Shown: piece after piece, positions 25,441 through 38,976 of the stretch
How the letters are laid out: every line of letters starts with the position of its first letter
How positions within the stretch are numbered: the stretch's first letter is position 1
Assembly: GCA_963719485.1 (NCBI GenBank)
Contig: OY970387.1
Location: 1,736,001-1,800,000, forward strand
DNA: 64,000 nt
Source: Bog-473 sp963719485
Lineage (GTDB): Bacteria > Actinomycetota > Acidimicrobiia > Acidimicrobiales > RAAP-2
Reading direction: 5' to 3'
The notes under the pieces: generated by a model
The model's input: only the letters and a program-made list of their open reading frames with translations
What the model was told of the DNA's origin: nothing
Databases searched by the model: none
Translations under genes and position numbers: made by a program

Positions 25441-26163
25441 ATGACCCAACACGGCAAGAAGTACAAGGAGAGCCTGACCAAGGCAGATCGGGAGTCGATG
25501 CACGGCGTGGCCGAGGCGGTCGAACTGGTCAAGTCGTTGGCCAGTGCCAAGTTCGACGAGACGGTCGAACTCGCCGTCCGGCTGGGGGTCGATCCCCGCA
25601 AGGCCGACCAGATCGTGCGCGGCACGCTCTCGCTGCCGTCGGGGACCGGGCGCACCGAGCGGGTGGCGGTCTTCGCCGCAGGTGAGGCCGCCGCCGAGGC
25701 CCGTGCGGCCGGCGCGGACGTGGTGGGCGCGGATGACCTGGTGGCCAAGATCAACGGCGGCTTCCTCGATTTCGACGTTGCGATCGCCACTCCGGACCTC
25801 ATGGGTCAGGTCGGCACCCTCGGTCGCGTGCTCGGGCCCCGTGGCCTGATGCCCAACCCCAAGACCGGCACCGTCACCACGGACGTCGGCAAGGCGGTCG
25901 CCGAATTCAAGGGCGGCCGGGTCGAGTACCGCACCGACAAGGTGGGCAACGTGCACATCCGCGTGGGCAAGGTTTCCTTCACGGTCGAGCAGCTGGTGGC
26001 CAACATCCGCGCCGTGCTCGACGAGCTGCAGCGGGCGAAGCCGCCGTCATCCAAGGGTCGCTACTTCCTGTCGGTGACGGTCTCCACGACGATGAGTCCC
26101 GGTGTCCGCATCGACCCCGTGAAGGCGCGCTACACCGAAGAGGAGCTGGCCGTCCCGGCCTGA
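25441..26163 (+). CDS. rplA: 50S ribosomal protein L1
   Basis: 240 residues, standard. Visible: KADQIVRGTLSLPSGTG, GRVLGPRGLMPNPKTGTVT, and VRIDPVKAR at the C-terminus. L1 forms the mobile E-site stalk and, in many bacteria, represses its own operon by binding the message. GGAGAGACG precedes ATG 25441. Confidence 0.98.
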   Translation: MTQHGKKYKESLTKADRESMHGVAEAVELVKSLASAKFDETVELAVRLGVDPRKADQIVRGTLSLPSGTGRTERVAVFAAGEAAAEARAAGADVVGADDLVAKINGGFLDFDVAIATPDLMGQVGTLGRVLGPRGLMPNPKTGTVTTDVGKAVAEFKGGRVEYRTDKVGNVHIRVGKVSFTVEQLVANIRAVLDELQRAKPPSSKGRYFLSVTVSTTMSPGVRIDPVKARYTEEELAVPA

Positions 26164-26394
26164 TCTGACATCCCCGGTCGGAAGCACTCCGACCGCCGTA
26201 CTACGCTTCCTCGCACAGCTCGCCGCCTCCGGGTGGACGGGCACTGAATCCGATACGCCACAGACCTCCGGTGCACCCCTGGGTGCCGAAGCGGCCCGAC
26301 GGGCCGGCCTGACGAGGCGACACCTTGCACGCCGGGACGTTCCGGCCTGCGCCGTCGCACCGGAGACTCGGGCCGAGTCCGGTGGAGGACACCG
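26164..26394 (+). promoter_or_regulatory. Structured L10 leader between rplA and rplJ
   Basis: 231 bp without a gene. It can fold strongly: an 8-bp hairpin at 26175-26195 (CGGTCGGA, loop agcac, TCCGACCG) and a long hairpin at 26358-26384 (CACCG...GACTCG, loop ggc, CGAGTC...CGGTG) whose 3' side abuts the rplJ ribosome-binding site GGTGGAGGA. Position and structure fit the ribosomal protein L10 leader by which L10-L7/L12 controls rplJL. No promoter is convincing (TACGCT at 26202-26207 is the best -10). Assignment to the Rfam L10-leader family is inference. Confidence 0.5.
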
Positions 26395-27156
26395 ATGGCA
26401 ACGCAGAACGCAGCAAGGACACACAAGGTCGAAGTGGTCGACGAGGTCAAGACGCGCATGAGCGCGGCGACCGCCTCCATCGTGAGCGAGTACCGCGGCC
26501 TCACCGTGGCCGAGCTGGCCGACCTGCGATCGGCGCTCGAAGCCGCCGGCGGCGACTACAAGATCTTCAAGAACACGCTGGTCCGGCGAGCGATCGACGG
26601 CGGTGAGTACCAGCCGCTCTCGGAGTATCTCAGCGGCCCGAGCGCCCTGACGTTCGTGCAGGGCGACATCAGCGCCGTGGCCAAGGCCCTCCGGGACTTC
26701 TCCCGGACGAACCCGCTGCTGGTGATCAAGGGTGGCCTGGCCGACGGATCACTGCTGTCCCCCGGCGACCTGTCTGCGCTGGCCGACCTGCCGCCCCGCG
26801 AGGTGTTGCTCGCCCGCCTGGCCGGTGCCCTGGCCGCACCGATGCAGCAGATGGCCGGTCTCCTCCAGGCCCTGCCGCGCAACATGGCGTACGGCATCTC
26901 AGCGCTGATCGAGCAGCGCGAGGCCGGCGGGGAGACGCTGCCGGTCGAGCCGGCTGAGGCCCCGGCCCAGCCCGCCGAGGCGACGACCGCCGCCGAGGCG
27001 GAGGCGCCGGCCGAACCCGCGGCCGAGGCCGCCCCCGCCGAGCAGGCCGCTGCCCCGGAGCCGGCCGAGACTGCTGCCGCCGAGCCGGTGGAGGCCGCCG
27101 AGGAGACGGAGGCGGAGCCGGACGCGGCGGGCAGCACCGAAGAAACATCCTCGTAG
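26395..27156 (+). CDS. rplJ: 50S ribosomal protein L10
   Basis: 253 residues. The first 175 are ordinary L10 (SIVSEYRGLTVAELADLR, YKIFKNTLVRRA, DLPPREVLLARLAGALAAPMQ). The last 75 residues (about 180-253) are a low-complexity Ala/Glu/Pro tail, absent from typical L10 of 165-180 residues. L10 anchors the L7/L12 dimers on the stalk. GGTGGAGGA precedes the ATG, inside the leader hairpin. Confidence 0.97.
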   Translation: MATQNAARTHKVEVVDEVKTRMSAATASIVSEYRGLTVAELADLRSALEAAGGDYKIFKNTLVRRAIDGGEYQPLSEYLSGPSALTFVQGDISAVAKALRDFSRTNPLLVIKGGLADGSLLSPGDLSALADLPPREVLLARLAGALAAPMQQMAGLLQALPRNMAYGISALIEQREAGGETLPVEPAEAPAQPAEATTAAEAEAPAEPAAEAAPAEQAAAPEPAETAAAEPVEAAEETEAEPDAAGSTEETSS

Positions 27157-27224
27157 CACCAGATCGCATTTCCGCACCCAACCGAACCAACCAGGACCGA
27201 AGCAAAGAAAGGAAGGCCAGGCAG

Positions 27225-27617
27225 ATGGCAACCCTGACCAAAGAAGAGATCCTCGACGGGATCGCCGAGCTCTCGGTGATCCAGCTGAGCGAGCTGTTGA
27301 AGGACTTCGAGGAGAAGTTCGGCGTGACGGCGGCGGCTCCCGTGGCCGTGGCGGCCGCGGCTGCTCCGGCGGCCGGTGGCGACGCCGGTGGCGCCGAAGA
27401 GGAGAAGTCCGAGTTCGACGTCATCCTGACCGACGCCGGCGACAAGAAGATCCAGGTCATCAAGGAGGTGCGTGCCCTCACCAGCCTCGGCCTGAAGGAG
27501 GCCAAGGACCTGGTCGAGGCCGCCCCCAAGGCGGTCCTGGAGAAGGCGAACAAGGAAGACGCCGACAAGGCCAAGGCCGCCCTCGAGGGCGCCGGGGCCA
27601 GCGTCGAGGTCAAGTAG
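27225..27617 (+). CDS. rplL: 50S ribosomal protein L7/L12
   Basis: 130 residues. N-terminal dimerisation domain (ILDGIAELSVIQLSELLKDFEEKFGV), Ala/Gly hinge (about 35-60), C-terminal factor-binding domain (FDVILTDAGDKKIQVIKEVRALTSLGLKEAKDLV). The stalk protein that recruits EF-Tu and EF-G, both encoded at the end of this window. AAAGGAAGG precedes the ATG. Confidence 0.98.
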   Translation: MATLTKEEILDGIAELSVIQLSELLKDFEEKFGVTAAAPVAVAAAAAPAAGGDAGGAEEEKSEFDVILTDAGDKKIQVIKEVRALTSLGLKEAKDLVEAAPKAVLEKANKEDADKAKAALEGAGASVEVK

Positions 27618-27673
27618 TCCCGGTCCGGGGGCCGGGCGGGACCCGTTCCCACCTGGCCCTCCGACCAGGATCC

Positions 27674-27702
27674 TTGACTGCGGGGGAGGGCACCTTTACC
27701 CT
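27674..27702 (+). promoter_or_regulatory. rpoB promoter P1
   Basis: TTGACT (27674-27679), 17-bp spacer, TACCCT (27697-27702): a near-consensus promoter in the 314-bp rplL-rpoB gap. Expected start about 27709, the first base of the predicted three-way junction. Confidence 0.65.
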
Positions 27703-27709
27703 GTCGTGG

Positions 27710-27752
27710 AACCCCGGGCCGTGGCCCGTGTGGCCTTCGCGGCCAAGGGGTT
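27710..27752 (+). ncRNA. Predicted three-way-junction RNA element in the rpoB leader
   Basis: Closing stem AACCCC (27710-27715) with GGGGTT (27747-27752); inside it one hairpin GGGC/GCCC with loop CGTG (27716-27727) and a second TGGCC/GGCCA with loop TTCGC (27731-27745). The pairs were read by eye. It would be the extreme 5' end of the P1 transcript. A regulatory or RNA-stabilising role is inference; the rest of the 27618-27931 gap holds the two promoters and no gene. Confidence 0.45.
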
Positions 27753-27779
27753 GTATCCAGGCACGCCCCGCGATAAGAT
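27751..27779 (+). promoter_or_regulatory. rpoB promoter P2
   Basis: TTGTAT (27751-27756), 17-bp spacer, TAAGAT (27774-27779). Its -35 overlaps the 3' side of the leader structure. Together with P1 it would let rpoBC be expressed independently of rplJL. Confidence 0.5.
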
Positions 27780-27931
27780 GCCGGGTTGCCGTGCGTCTCC
27801 GTGTCTTCGATTCCGTAATTCCCCGGGGTCGACGCGCGCCCGCGAAGCCCTGATCCACCGTCCCGTCCTCGTCCGTCCCCATTCGCAGTACCGCCCCCAC
27901 CCGCCGCTTTTCACCTGGGAGGAGTTGACCG

Positions 27932-30900
27932 TTGCCCTCACGGTCCCGCAGCCCCGAACGTGTTTCGTTCGCCAATATCAACGAGGCTCTGCCGCTTCCT
28001 GACCTGATCGCCATCCAGCGCGACTCGTTTCAGTGGTTCCTCGACAAGGGCCTCGCCGAGGCCTACCACGACATCAGCCCGATCGAGGACTTCACCGGCC
28101 AGTTGAGCCTGGAGCTCGAGTTCGACCCGACGGATGCCGACCTGCGCCCGCCGCCGAAGTTCTCGGTGGAGGAGTGCAAGGAAAAGGACATGACCTACGC
28201 CGCGCCCGTCTTCGTGCGCGCCCGGTTCCTCAACGCCACCACCGGTGAGATCAAGGAGCAGACGGTCTTCATGGGGGACTTCCCGATGATGACCGACCGC
28301 GGCACCTTCATCGTCAACGGAACCGAGCGGGTCGTGGTCAGCCAGCTCGTGCGCTCGCCCGGCGTGATCTTCCAGCCCGGGCGCGACGCCAAGACCGTCT
28401 TCACCGGGACCATCCACCCGTACCGGGGGGAGTGGATCGAGCTCGACATCGAGGCCAAGCCGGGCAAGGACGTCACGGCCGGCTGCCGCGTCGCCCGCAA
28501 GCGCCGCCTCTCCCTGTTCGTGCTGCTGCGCGCCCTCGGGTACGGCGACGAGGCCTTCCTGGACCGCTTCGTGCGCCACTTCGACTTCCTCGAGGGGCAG
28601 TGGGAGAAGGAGCGCAACCTGGCTCCGACCCGCGAGGAGGCGCTGCTCGAGATCTACAAGCGAGCCCGTCCCGGCGAGCCGCTGTCGGCCGAGGCTGCCC
28701 GCGTCTACTTCGAGAACGCCTTCTTCAACCCGAAGCGCTACGACCTCACGCGGGTCGGGCGCTACAAGCTCAATCGCAAGCTGGGCCCGGAGATCGAGCG
28801 CCTGAGCGACCTGTTCGGGATCGAGGTCGAGAAGCCGGCACCGAACCAGTCGGTCCTGAGTCCCTCGGAGATCCTGGCCTCGGCCACCTACATGCTGCAC
28901 CTCGCGCTGCATATGTCCGACGGCGAGTCCACGTACCGGATCGACGACCAGGACCACTTCGCCAACCGGCGTATCCGCTCGGTGGGCGAGCTGATCCAGA
29001 ACCAGGTGCGGGTCGGCCTGAGCCGCATGGAGCGGGTCGTGCGCGAGCGCATGACCACCCAGGACGTCGAGGCGATCACGCCGCAGACGCTGATCAACAT
29101 CCGCCCGGTCGTGGCCGCGGTGAAGGAGTTCTTCGGCACCTCGCAGCTCTCGCAGTTCATGGACCAGAACAACCCGCTGTCGGGCCTGGCCCACAAGCGG
29201 CGCCTGTCCGCGCTCGGGCCCGGTGGCCTTTCCCGTGAGCGGGCCGGCTTCGAGGTCCGTGACGTCCACACCTCGCACTACGGCCGCATGTGCCCGATCG
29301 AGACCCCCGAGGGCCCGAACATCGGCCTGATCGGGGCCCTGGCTACCTACGCCCGGGTCAACGAGTACGGCTTCATCGAGACCCCCTACCGGACCGTCGT
29401 CGACGGCAAGGTCACCAACGAGGTCAACTACCTGGCCGCCGACGAGGAGGAGGAGCACGTCATCGCCCAGGCCAACGCCTCGGTCGACACCGATGGCCGC
29501 CTCACCGAGGAGCGCGTGCTGGTGCGCCGCGGCCCGCAAGGAACCGGCGTGCGCATGGGTGCGGTCAACACCTCGTACGGGACGACGTCCGAGATCGATT
29601 TCGTGCCGCCGTCCGAGGTCGACCTGATGGACGTGTCGCCGAAGCAGATCGTCTCGGTCTCCACGGCGCTCATCCCCTTCGTCGAGCACGACGACGCCAA
29701 CCGGGCGCTGATGGGCGCCAACATGCAGAAGCAGGCCGTGCCGCTCGTGGTCGCCGAGGCGCCCTACATCGGCACGGGGGTCGAGGCGCGGGCCGCGCGC
29801 GACGCCGGCGACGTGATCCTCTCCGAGGGCAACGGCACCGTCACCGAGATCAGCGGGGACACCATCACGGTCGAGTACGCATCGGGGCAGAAGGACCGCC
29901 TCGGCACCGCGCTCGGGCGCAAGGTGTACCGCCTGTCCAAGTTCCGCCGGTCCAACCAGAACACGTGCATCAACCACCGGACGCTTGTCGCGGAGGGCCA
30001 GAGTGTCGAGACCGGCGACCTCCTGGCCGACGGCCCGTCGACGCACAACGGCGAACTGGCGCTGGGCAAGAACCTGCTCGTCGCCTTCATGCCCTGGGAG
30101 GGCTACAACTACGAGGACGCCATCATCCTCTCGGAGCGCCTCGTGCGCGACGACGTGCTGACGTCGATCCACATCGAGGAGCACGAGGTGGACGCCCGCG
30201 ACACCAAGCTCGGTGCCGAGGAGATCACCCGGGACATCCCGAACCTGTCGGAGGAGATCCTGGCCGACCTCGACGACCGCGGGATCATCCGCGTCGGCGC
30301 CGAGGTGGAGCCGGGCGACGTCCTGGTCGGCAAGGTGACCCCCAAGGGCGAGACCGAGCAGACACCCGAAGAGCGCCTCCTGCGCGCCATCTTCGGCGAG
30401 AAGGCCCGTGAGGTGCGCGACACCTCGCTCAAGGTCCCCCACGGCGAGTACGGCAAGGTGATCGACGTGCGGGTCTTCTCCCGCGAGGAGTCGCACGAGC
30501 TGCCGCCGGGCGTGAACCAGCTGGTCCGGGTCTACGTGGCCCAGAAGCGCAAGATCTCCGAGGGCGACAAGCTGGCCGGCCGCCACGGCAACAAGGGCGT
30601 CATCTCCAAGATCCTCCCGGTCGAGGACATGCCGTACCTGTCCGACGGCACCCCGGTCGACATCATCCTGAACCCGCTCGGCGTGCCGAGCCGGATGAAC
30701 GTGGGCCAGGTGCTCGAGTCACATCTCGGCTACGCCGCCCGGCACGGCTGGGAGGGCGTGGTGGTCAACGAGGGCGTCGGGACGAGCGCCAAGGGCGACG
30801 GCGCGGCGCGCAAGACGCGCCCGCGCACCGAGCCGGCGGCCTGGGTCTCCACCCCGGTCTTCGACGGTGCCCACTGGGACGAGACGGAGGACGCCGGGGC

Positions 30901-31521
30901 GCACCCGACGATCCAGCACGTCTTCGGCACACTGAACGCGGACTCCGCCAACGGCGACGTGCAGATCCACACCGACGGCAAGGCCCTGCTCTACAACGGC
31001 CGCACCGGCGAGGTCTACGACAACCCGATCTCGGTGGGCTACGTCTACATCCTGAAGCTCGCCCACCTGGTGGACGACAAGATCCACGCCCGCTCCACCG
31101 GCCCGTACTCCATGATCACCCAGCAGCCGCTGGGTGGGAAGGCGCAGTTCGGTGGCCAGCGCTTCGGCGAGATGGAGGTCTGGGCCCTGGAGGCCTTCGG
31201 TGCCGCCTACGCCCTGCAGGAGCTCCTGACCATCAAGTCGGACGACGTGCTGGGCCGGGTCAAGGTCTACGAGGCCATCGTCAAGGGCGAGAACATCCCC
31301 GAGCCGGGCATCCCCGAGAGCTTCAAGGTGCTCATCAAGGAGATGCAGTCGCTCTGCCTCGACGTCGAGGTCCTGGCCGTCGACGGCCGGGAGATCGAGA
31401 TGCACGAGCTGGACGAGGACGTGTTCCGCACGGCTGAAGAGCTGGGCATCGACATCAGCCGCAACGAGCGCGGCTCCGACGAAGAAGACGAGCGGCGCGC
31501 CGCAGAGAGGAGCTTCTCCTA

Positions 31522-31522
<1 letters not shown>
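27932..31522 (+). CDS. rpoB: DNA-directed RNA polymerase subunit beta
   Basis: 1196 residues. All main beta motifs are present: FTGTIHPYRGEWIE, the rifampicin pocket (about 400-440: TSQLSQFMDQNNPLS, HKRRLSALGPGG) with Asp, His and Ser at the classical resistance sites unaltered, GYNYEDAIILSERL, KLAGRHGNKGVIS and GGKAQFGGQRFGEMEVWALE. Start is TTG 27932, eight bases after GGGAGGAG; there is no ATG or GTG before the conserved SFANINEALPLPDLI. The stop overlaps the rpoC ATG by one base. Confidence 0.98.
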
Positions 31523-35604
<4,082 letters not shown>

Positions 35605-35645
35605 ACTTCTCGGCGTTCACGGGGGAAGACGAAGGGGAGGGTCCG

Positions 35646-36614
35646 TTGGCGACACCGCGCATGGTGGCTGACTCCGGGGGTGCGGACGCCGCGTCGCCCG
35701 TCGGGTCGGGCCACTACCGTCTGTCGCACCTGCGGGCCCTCGAGGCCCAGTCGATCCACGTCTTCCGCGAGGTGGCGGCCGAGTTCGAGCGGCCGACGCT
35801 CATGTTCTCGGGCGGCAAGGACTCCATCGTCATGCTGCACCTGGCGCGCAAGGCCTTCTGGCCCGCGCCCGTGCCCTTCCCCGTCCTGCACGTCGATACC
35901 GGACGCAACTTCGACGAGGTCCTCGAGTTCCGGGACCGCCATACCTCCGAGCTCGGCGTGCGGCTCGTGGTGGCGCGGGTGCAGGACGACATTGACGCCG
36001 GCCGGACCGTGGAGGACACGTCGGCGGGGGCGACGCGCAACCGGCTGCAGACGCCGACGCTGCTGCGCGCCATCGCGGAGGGAGGCCATGACGCCGTCTT
36101 CGGCGGCGCGAGGCGGGACGAGGAGAAGGCCAGGGCCAAGGAGCGGATCTTCAGCTTCCGGGACGAGTTCGGCCAATGGGACCCCAAGAACCAGCGGCCG
36201 GAGCTGTGGAACCTCTACAACGCCCGCCACAACAAGGGTGAGCACATCCGCGTCTTCCCGCTCTCCAATTGGACCGAGCTCGACGTGTGGAACTACATCC
36301 GGGACGAGCGGATCGACGTCCCGCGTATCTACTTCGCCCATCGCCGCCAGGTGTTCCAACGCGACGGCATGCTCATGGCCGTCACCGAGCACCTGGCCCC
36401 GGCCGACGGCGATCCCGTCTTCGAGACCATGGTGCGCTTCCGCACGGTGGGGGACGCGGACTGCACCGGCTGTGTCGAGTCCATGGCCGAGACGATCGAC
36501 CTGGTCATCGCTGAGGTGGCCGGCACCCGGCTGACGGAGCGCGGCGCCACCCGGGCCGACGACCGGATCTCGGAGGCCGGCATGGAGGACCGCAAGCGCG
36601 AGGGATACTTCTAG
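35646..36614 (+). CDS. cysD: Sulfate adenylyltransferase subunit 2
   Basis: 322 residues. With CysN forms APS from sulfate and ATP. ATP pyrophosphatase fold: SGGKDSIVMLHLARKAF (about 57-73), VDTGRNFDEVLEFRD, GGARRDEEKARAKER, and SNWTELDVWNYI. Start is TTG 35646, five bases after AAGGGGAGG; ATG 35661 would be 20 bases from that site, so the TTG is preferred. It ends with TAGTGA, the last base of its stop being the G of the cysN GTG. Confidence 0.96.
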   Translation: MATPRMVADSGGADAASPVGSGHYRLSHLRALEAQSIHVFREVAAEFERPTLMFSGGKDSIVMLHLARKAFWPAPVPFPVLHVDTGRNFDEVLEFRDRHTSELGVRLVVARVQDDIDAGRTVEDTSAGATRNRLQTPTLLRAIAEGGHDAVFGGARRDEEKARAKERIFSFRDEFGQWDPKNQRPELWNLYNARHNKGEHIRVFPLSNWTELDVWNYIRDERIDVPRIYFAHRRQVFQRDGMLMAVTEHLAPADGDPVFETMVRFRTVGDADCTGCVESMAETIDLVIAEVAGTRLTERGATRADDRISEAGMEDRKREGYF

Positions 36615-38474
36615 TGACCGAGCTCCTGCGCCTGGCCACGGCCGGTTCGGTGGACGACGGCAAGTCCACGCTGATCGGCCGCCTCCTCTACGACGCCAAG
36701 GGGATCTTCGAGGACCAACTCGAGGCGATCCGCCGCACCAGCGAGCAGCGCGGCGGGACCGAGACGGATCTGGCGCTGCTCACCGACGGCCTTCGCGCCG
36801 AGCGGGAACAGGGCATCACCATCGACGTGGCCTACCGCTACTTCGCCACACCGAAGCGCAAGTTCATCATTGCGGACACCCCCGGACACACCGAGTACAC
36901 GCGCAACATGGTCACAGGGGCCTCCAACGCCCACGTGGCGCTCATTCTGATTGACGCCCGCAAGGGGGTGATCGAGCAGACGCGGCGGCACGCCTTCCTC
37001 TCCTCCATGCTCGGCGTCCCGCACATGGTCGTGTGTGTGAACAAGATGGACCTGATCGACTGGGACCAGGAGCGCTACGAGCAGATCAAGTCCGACTTCA
37101 TGGAATTCGCCGCCCGGTTGAACGTGCACGACATCACCTTCATCCCGATCTCGGCGTTGCGCGGCGACAATGTCGTCCAGCGCTCCGAGCACATGTGGTG
37201 GTACGACGGCTCGCCCCTGCTCAACCACCTGGAGTCGGTCTACATCGGCAGTGACGAGAACTTCATCGATCCCCGTTTCCCGGTGCAGTACGTCATCCGC
37301 AGCCAGACGCCCGAGAACCCGGACTTCCGGGGCTATGCGGGGACGGTGGCCAGCGGGGTCCTCCGGCCGGGGGACGACGTGTTGGTGATGCCCACCGGCA
37401 CGACGTCACGTATCAGCGCAATCCTGACGGCGGACGGCGAGGTGGCCGAGGCCTTCCCGCCCATGGCCGTGGTCATCACACTGGAGGACGACATCGCCAT
37501 CTCCCGGGGCGACATCCTCTGTCGGCCCAACAACCGGCCGACCGTGTCGCACGACATCGAGGCGACCGTCTGCTGGATGGACGAGCGCTCGTCCCTGGCC
37601 GAGGGACGCCCCTTCTTCCTCAAGCACAGCACCCGCACGGTGCGGGCGACGACGCAGTCCCTGCACTACCGGCTCGACGTCAACGGCCTGCACCGCGACG
37701 AGGCCGCGGCGACGCTGGAGCTCAACGAGGTCGGCCGGGTCACGTTCCGGTGCACCGAGCCGCTCCTGGTCGACGACTACACGACCAACCGGTCCACCGG
37801 GAGCTTCATCATCATCGACCCGGCCACCAACTCGACGGTGGGCGCCGGCGTCATCCGGGTCATCGCCACTGCACACGCCAGCCCCAACGTGGTGCGCCAT
37901 GACGGGCGGCTGTCGCGGGTCGACCGCTTCGCCGCCCTGGGGAGCGCGGGAGCGACGCTCTTGTTCACCGGCTTGTCGGGTGCGGGCAAGTCGACGCTGG
38001 CCGCCGGGGTCGAGGAGGCGTTCGTGCGCAGCGGCCGGGCCGCCTTCCTGCTCGACGGGGACAACCTGCGCCACGGGTTGAACGCCGACCTCGGCTTCTC
38101 CGACCGCGACCGCACCGAGAACGTGCGCCGGGCCGGCGAGGTGGCCGCCATGTTTGCCGAGGCGGGCTCGCTGGCGCTCATCGCGCTCGATCTGCCCGTT
38201 CGAAGAGGACCGGCGACTGATCCGCGCGCTGCACGAGGCGGCGGGGCTGAGCTTCGCGGAGATCTTCGTCGACACGTCCATTGAGGAGTGCGAGCGGCGC
38301 GACGCCAAGGGCCTCTACGCCCGGGCCCGGGCCGGGCAGCTTCCGGGCTTCACCGGCATCGACTCGGCCTACGAGGTGCCGCTCCACCCCGACCTCGTGG
38401 TCGGCCAGGATGCGGGCTCCCTGCCCGAGCAGGTCTCCTTGGTGTTAGGACTGCTGGAGGACCTGCTCCGCTAG
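36614..38474 (+). CDS. cysNC: Bifunctional sulfate adenylyltransferase subunit 1 / adenylylsulfate kinase, with one frameshift
   Basis: CysN GTPase: P-loop GSVDDGKST (12-20), DTPGHTEYTRNM (about 92), NKMDLID (about 147). CysC from about 448: P-loop GLSGAGKST, DGDNLRHGLNADLGFS, RRAGEVAAMF. The frame leaves the family at codon 526 (ALDLPV...) and stops at 38284; removing one G near 38189 restores ALICPFEEDRRLIRALHEAAG, then DAKGLYARARAG and GFTGIDSAYE to the stop at 38474, giving 619 residues. Makes APS and PAPS. The clean continuation points to a sequence or assembly indel rather than decay. Confidence 0.9.
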
Positions 38475-38504
38475 CTGTGTCCGCGGGCCGGTTCAGGGTC
38501 TCTG

Positions 38505-38521
38505 CATCCGACGGATGTTTT
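38505..38521 (+). terminator. Weak intrinsic terminator after cysNC
   Basis: CATCC, loop gac, GGATG, then TTTT. Only five base pairs, but the position, 31 bases after the cysC stop in the gap between convergent genes, fits a terminator. Confidence 0.4.
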
Positions 38522-38565
38522 GGCGGCTCCCGAAGGCTTGGCCCCGAGCCCCGGGCCGGGACCCC

Positions 38566-38976
38566 CTACTCCTGCACCAGCTCGATCAGCGTGCCGAATG
38601 ACGTCTTGGGGTGCACGAAAGCCACCGTGGTGCCCCGCGAGCCGGGCCGCGGGGCCTCGTCGATCACCCGGCCGCCGGCGTCTTTGACCGCCTGCAGCGC
38701 CACGCCGCAGTCGTCGACCCGGTAGCCGATGTGGTGCAGGCCCTCGCCCTTGGTGGCCAGGTACTTCGCCACGGGCGAGTCGTCGCGGATCGGTGTGAGC
38801 AGTTGCACGTAGGAGTCGGCCACCTTGAGCAGCGCCTCCTCGACGCCGTCGGACTCCACGCGCTCGCGGTGGTCGACGGTGGCGCCGAAGACCTCGGCGT
38901 ACCAGGCGATGGCGGCCTCGAGGTCGTTCACGGCGATGGCCACGTGGTCGATCTCGGTGAGCAGGCTGTCGCTCAC
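38566..38976 (-). CDS. mce: Methylmalonyl/ethylmalonyl-CoA epimerase
   Basis: 136 residues, VOC/glyoxalase fold. Visible: EIDHVAIAVNDLEAAIAWY with the metal His (residue 11), VESDGVEEALLKV, GLHHIGYRVDD with a second metal His, and VAFVHPKTSFGTLIELVQE with the Glu ligand. Interconverts the (2R)/(2S) acyl-CoA acids made by carboxylases before the B12 mutase step. ATG 38976 overlaps the ccrA stop by four bases (ATGA), so it is co-translated with crotonyl-CoA carboxylase/reductase, which favours a role in the ethylmalonyl-CoA pathway. Confidence 0.94.
   Translation of the reverse strand: MSDSLLTEIDHVAIAVNDLEAAIAWYAEVFGATVDHRERVESDGVEEALLKVADSYVQLLTPIRDDSPVAKYLATKGEGLHHIGYRVDDCGVALQAVKDAGGRVIDEAPRPGSRGTTVAFVHPKTSFGTLIELVQE

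Noticed and set aside
38154..38474. A separate small gene downstream of cysN
   Set aside because: Its sequence is the C-terminal half of APS kinase continuing directly from cysNC after a one-base shift.
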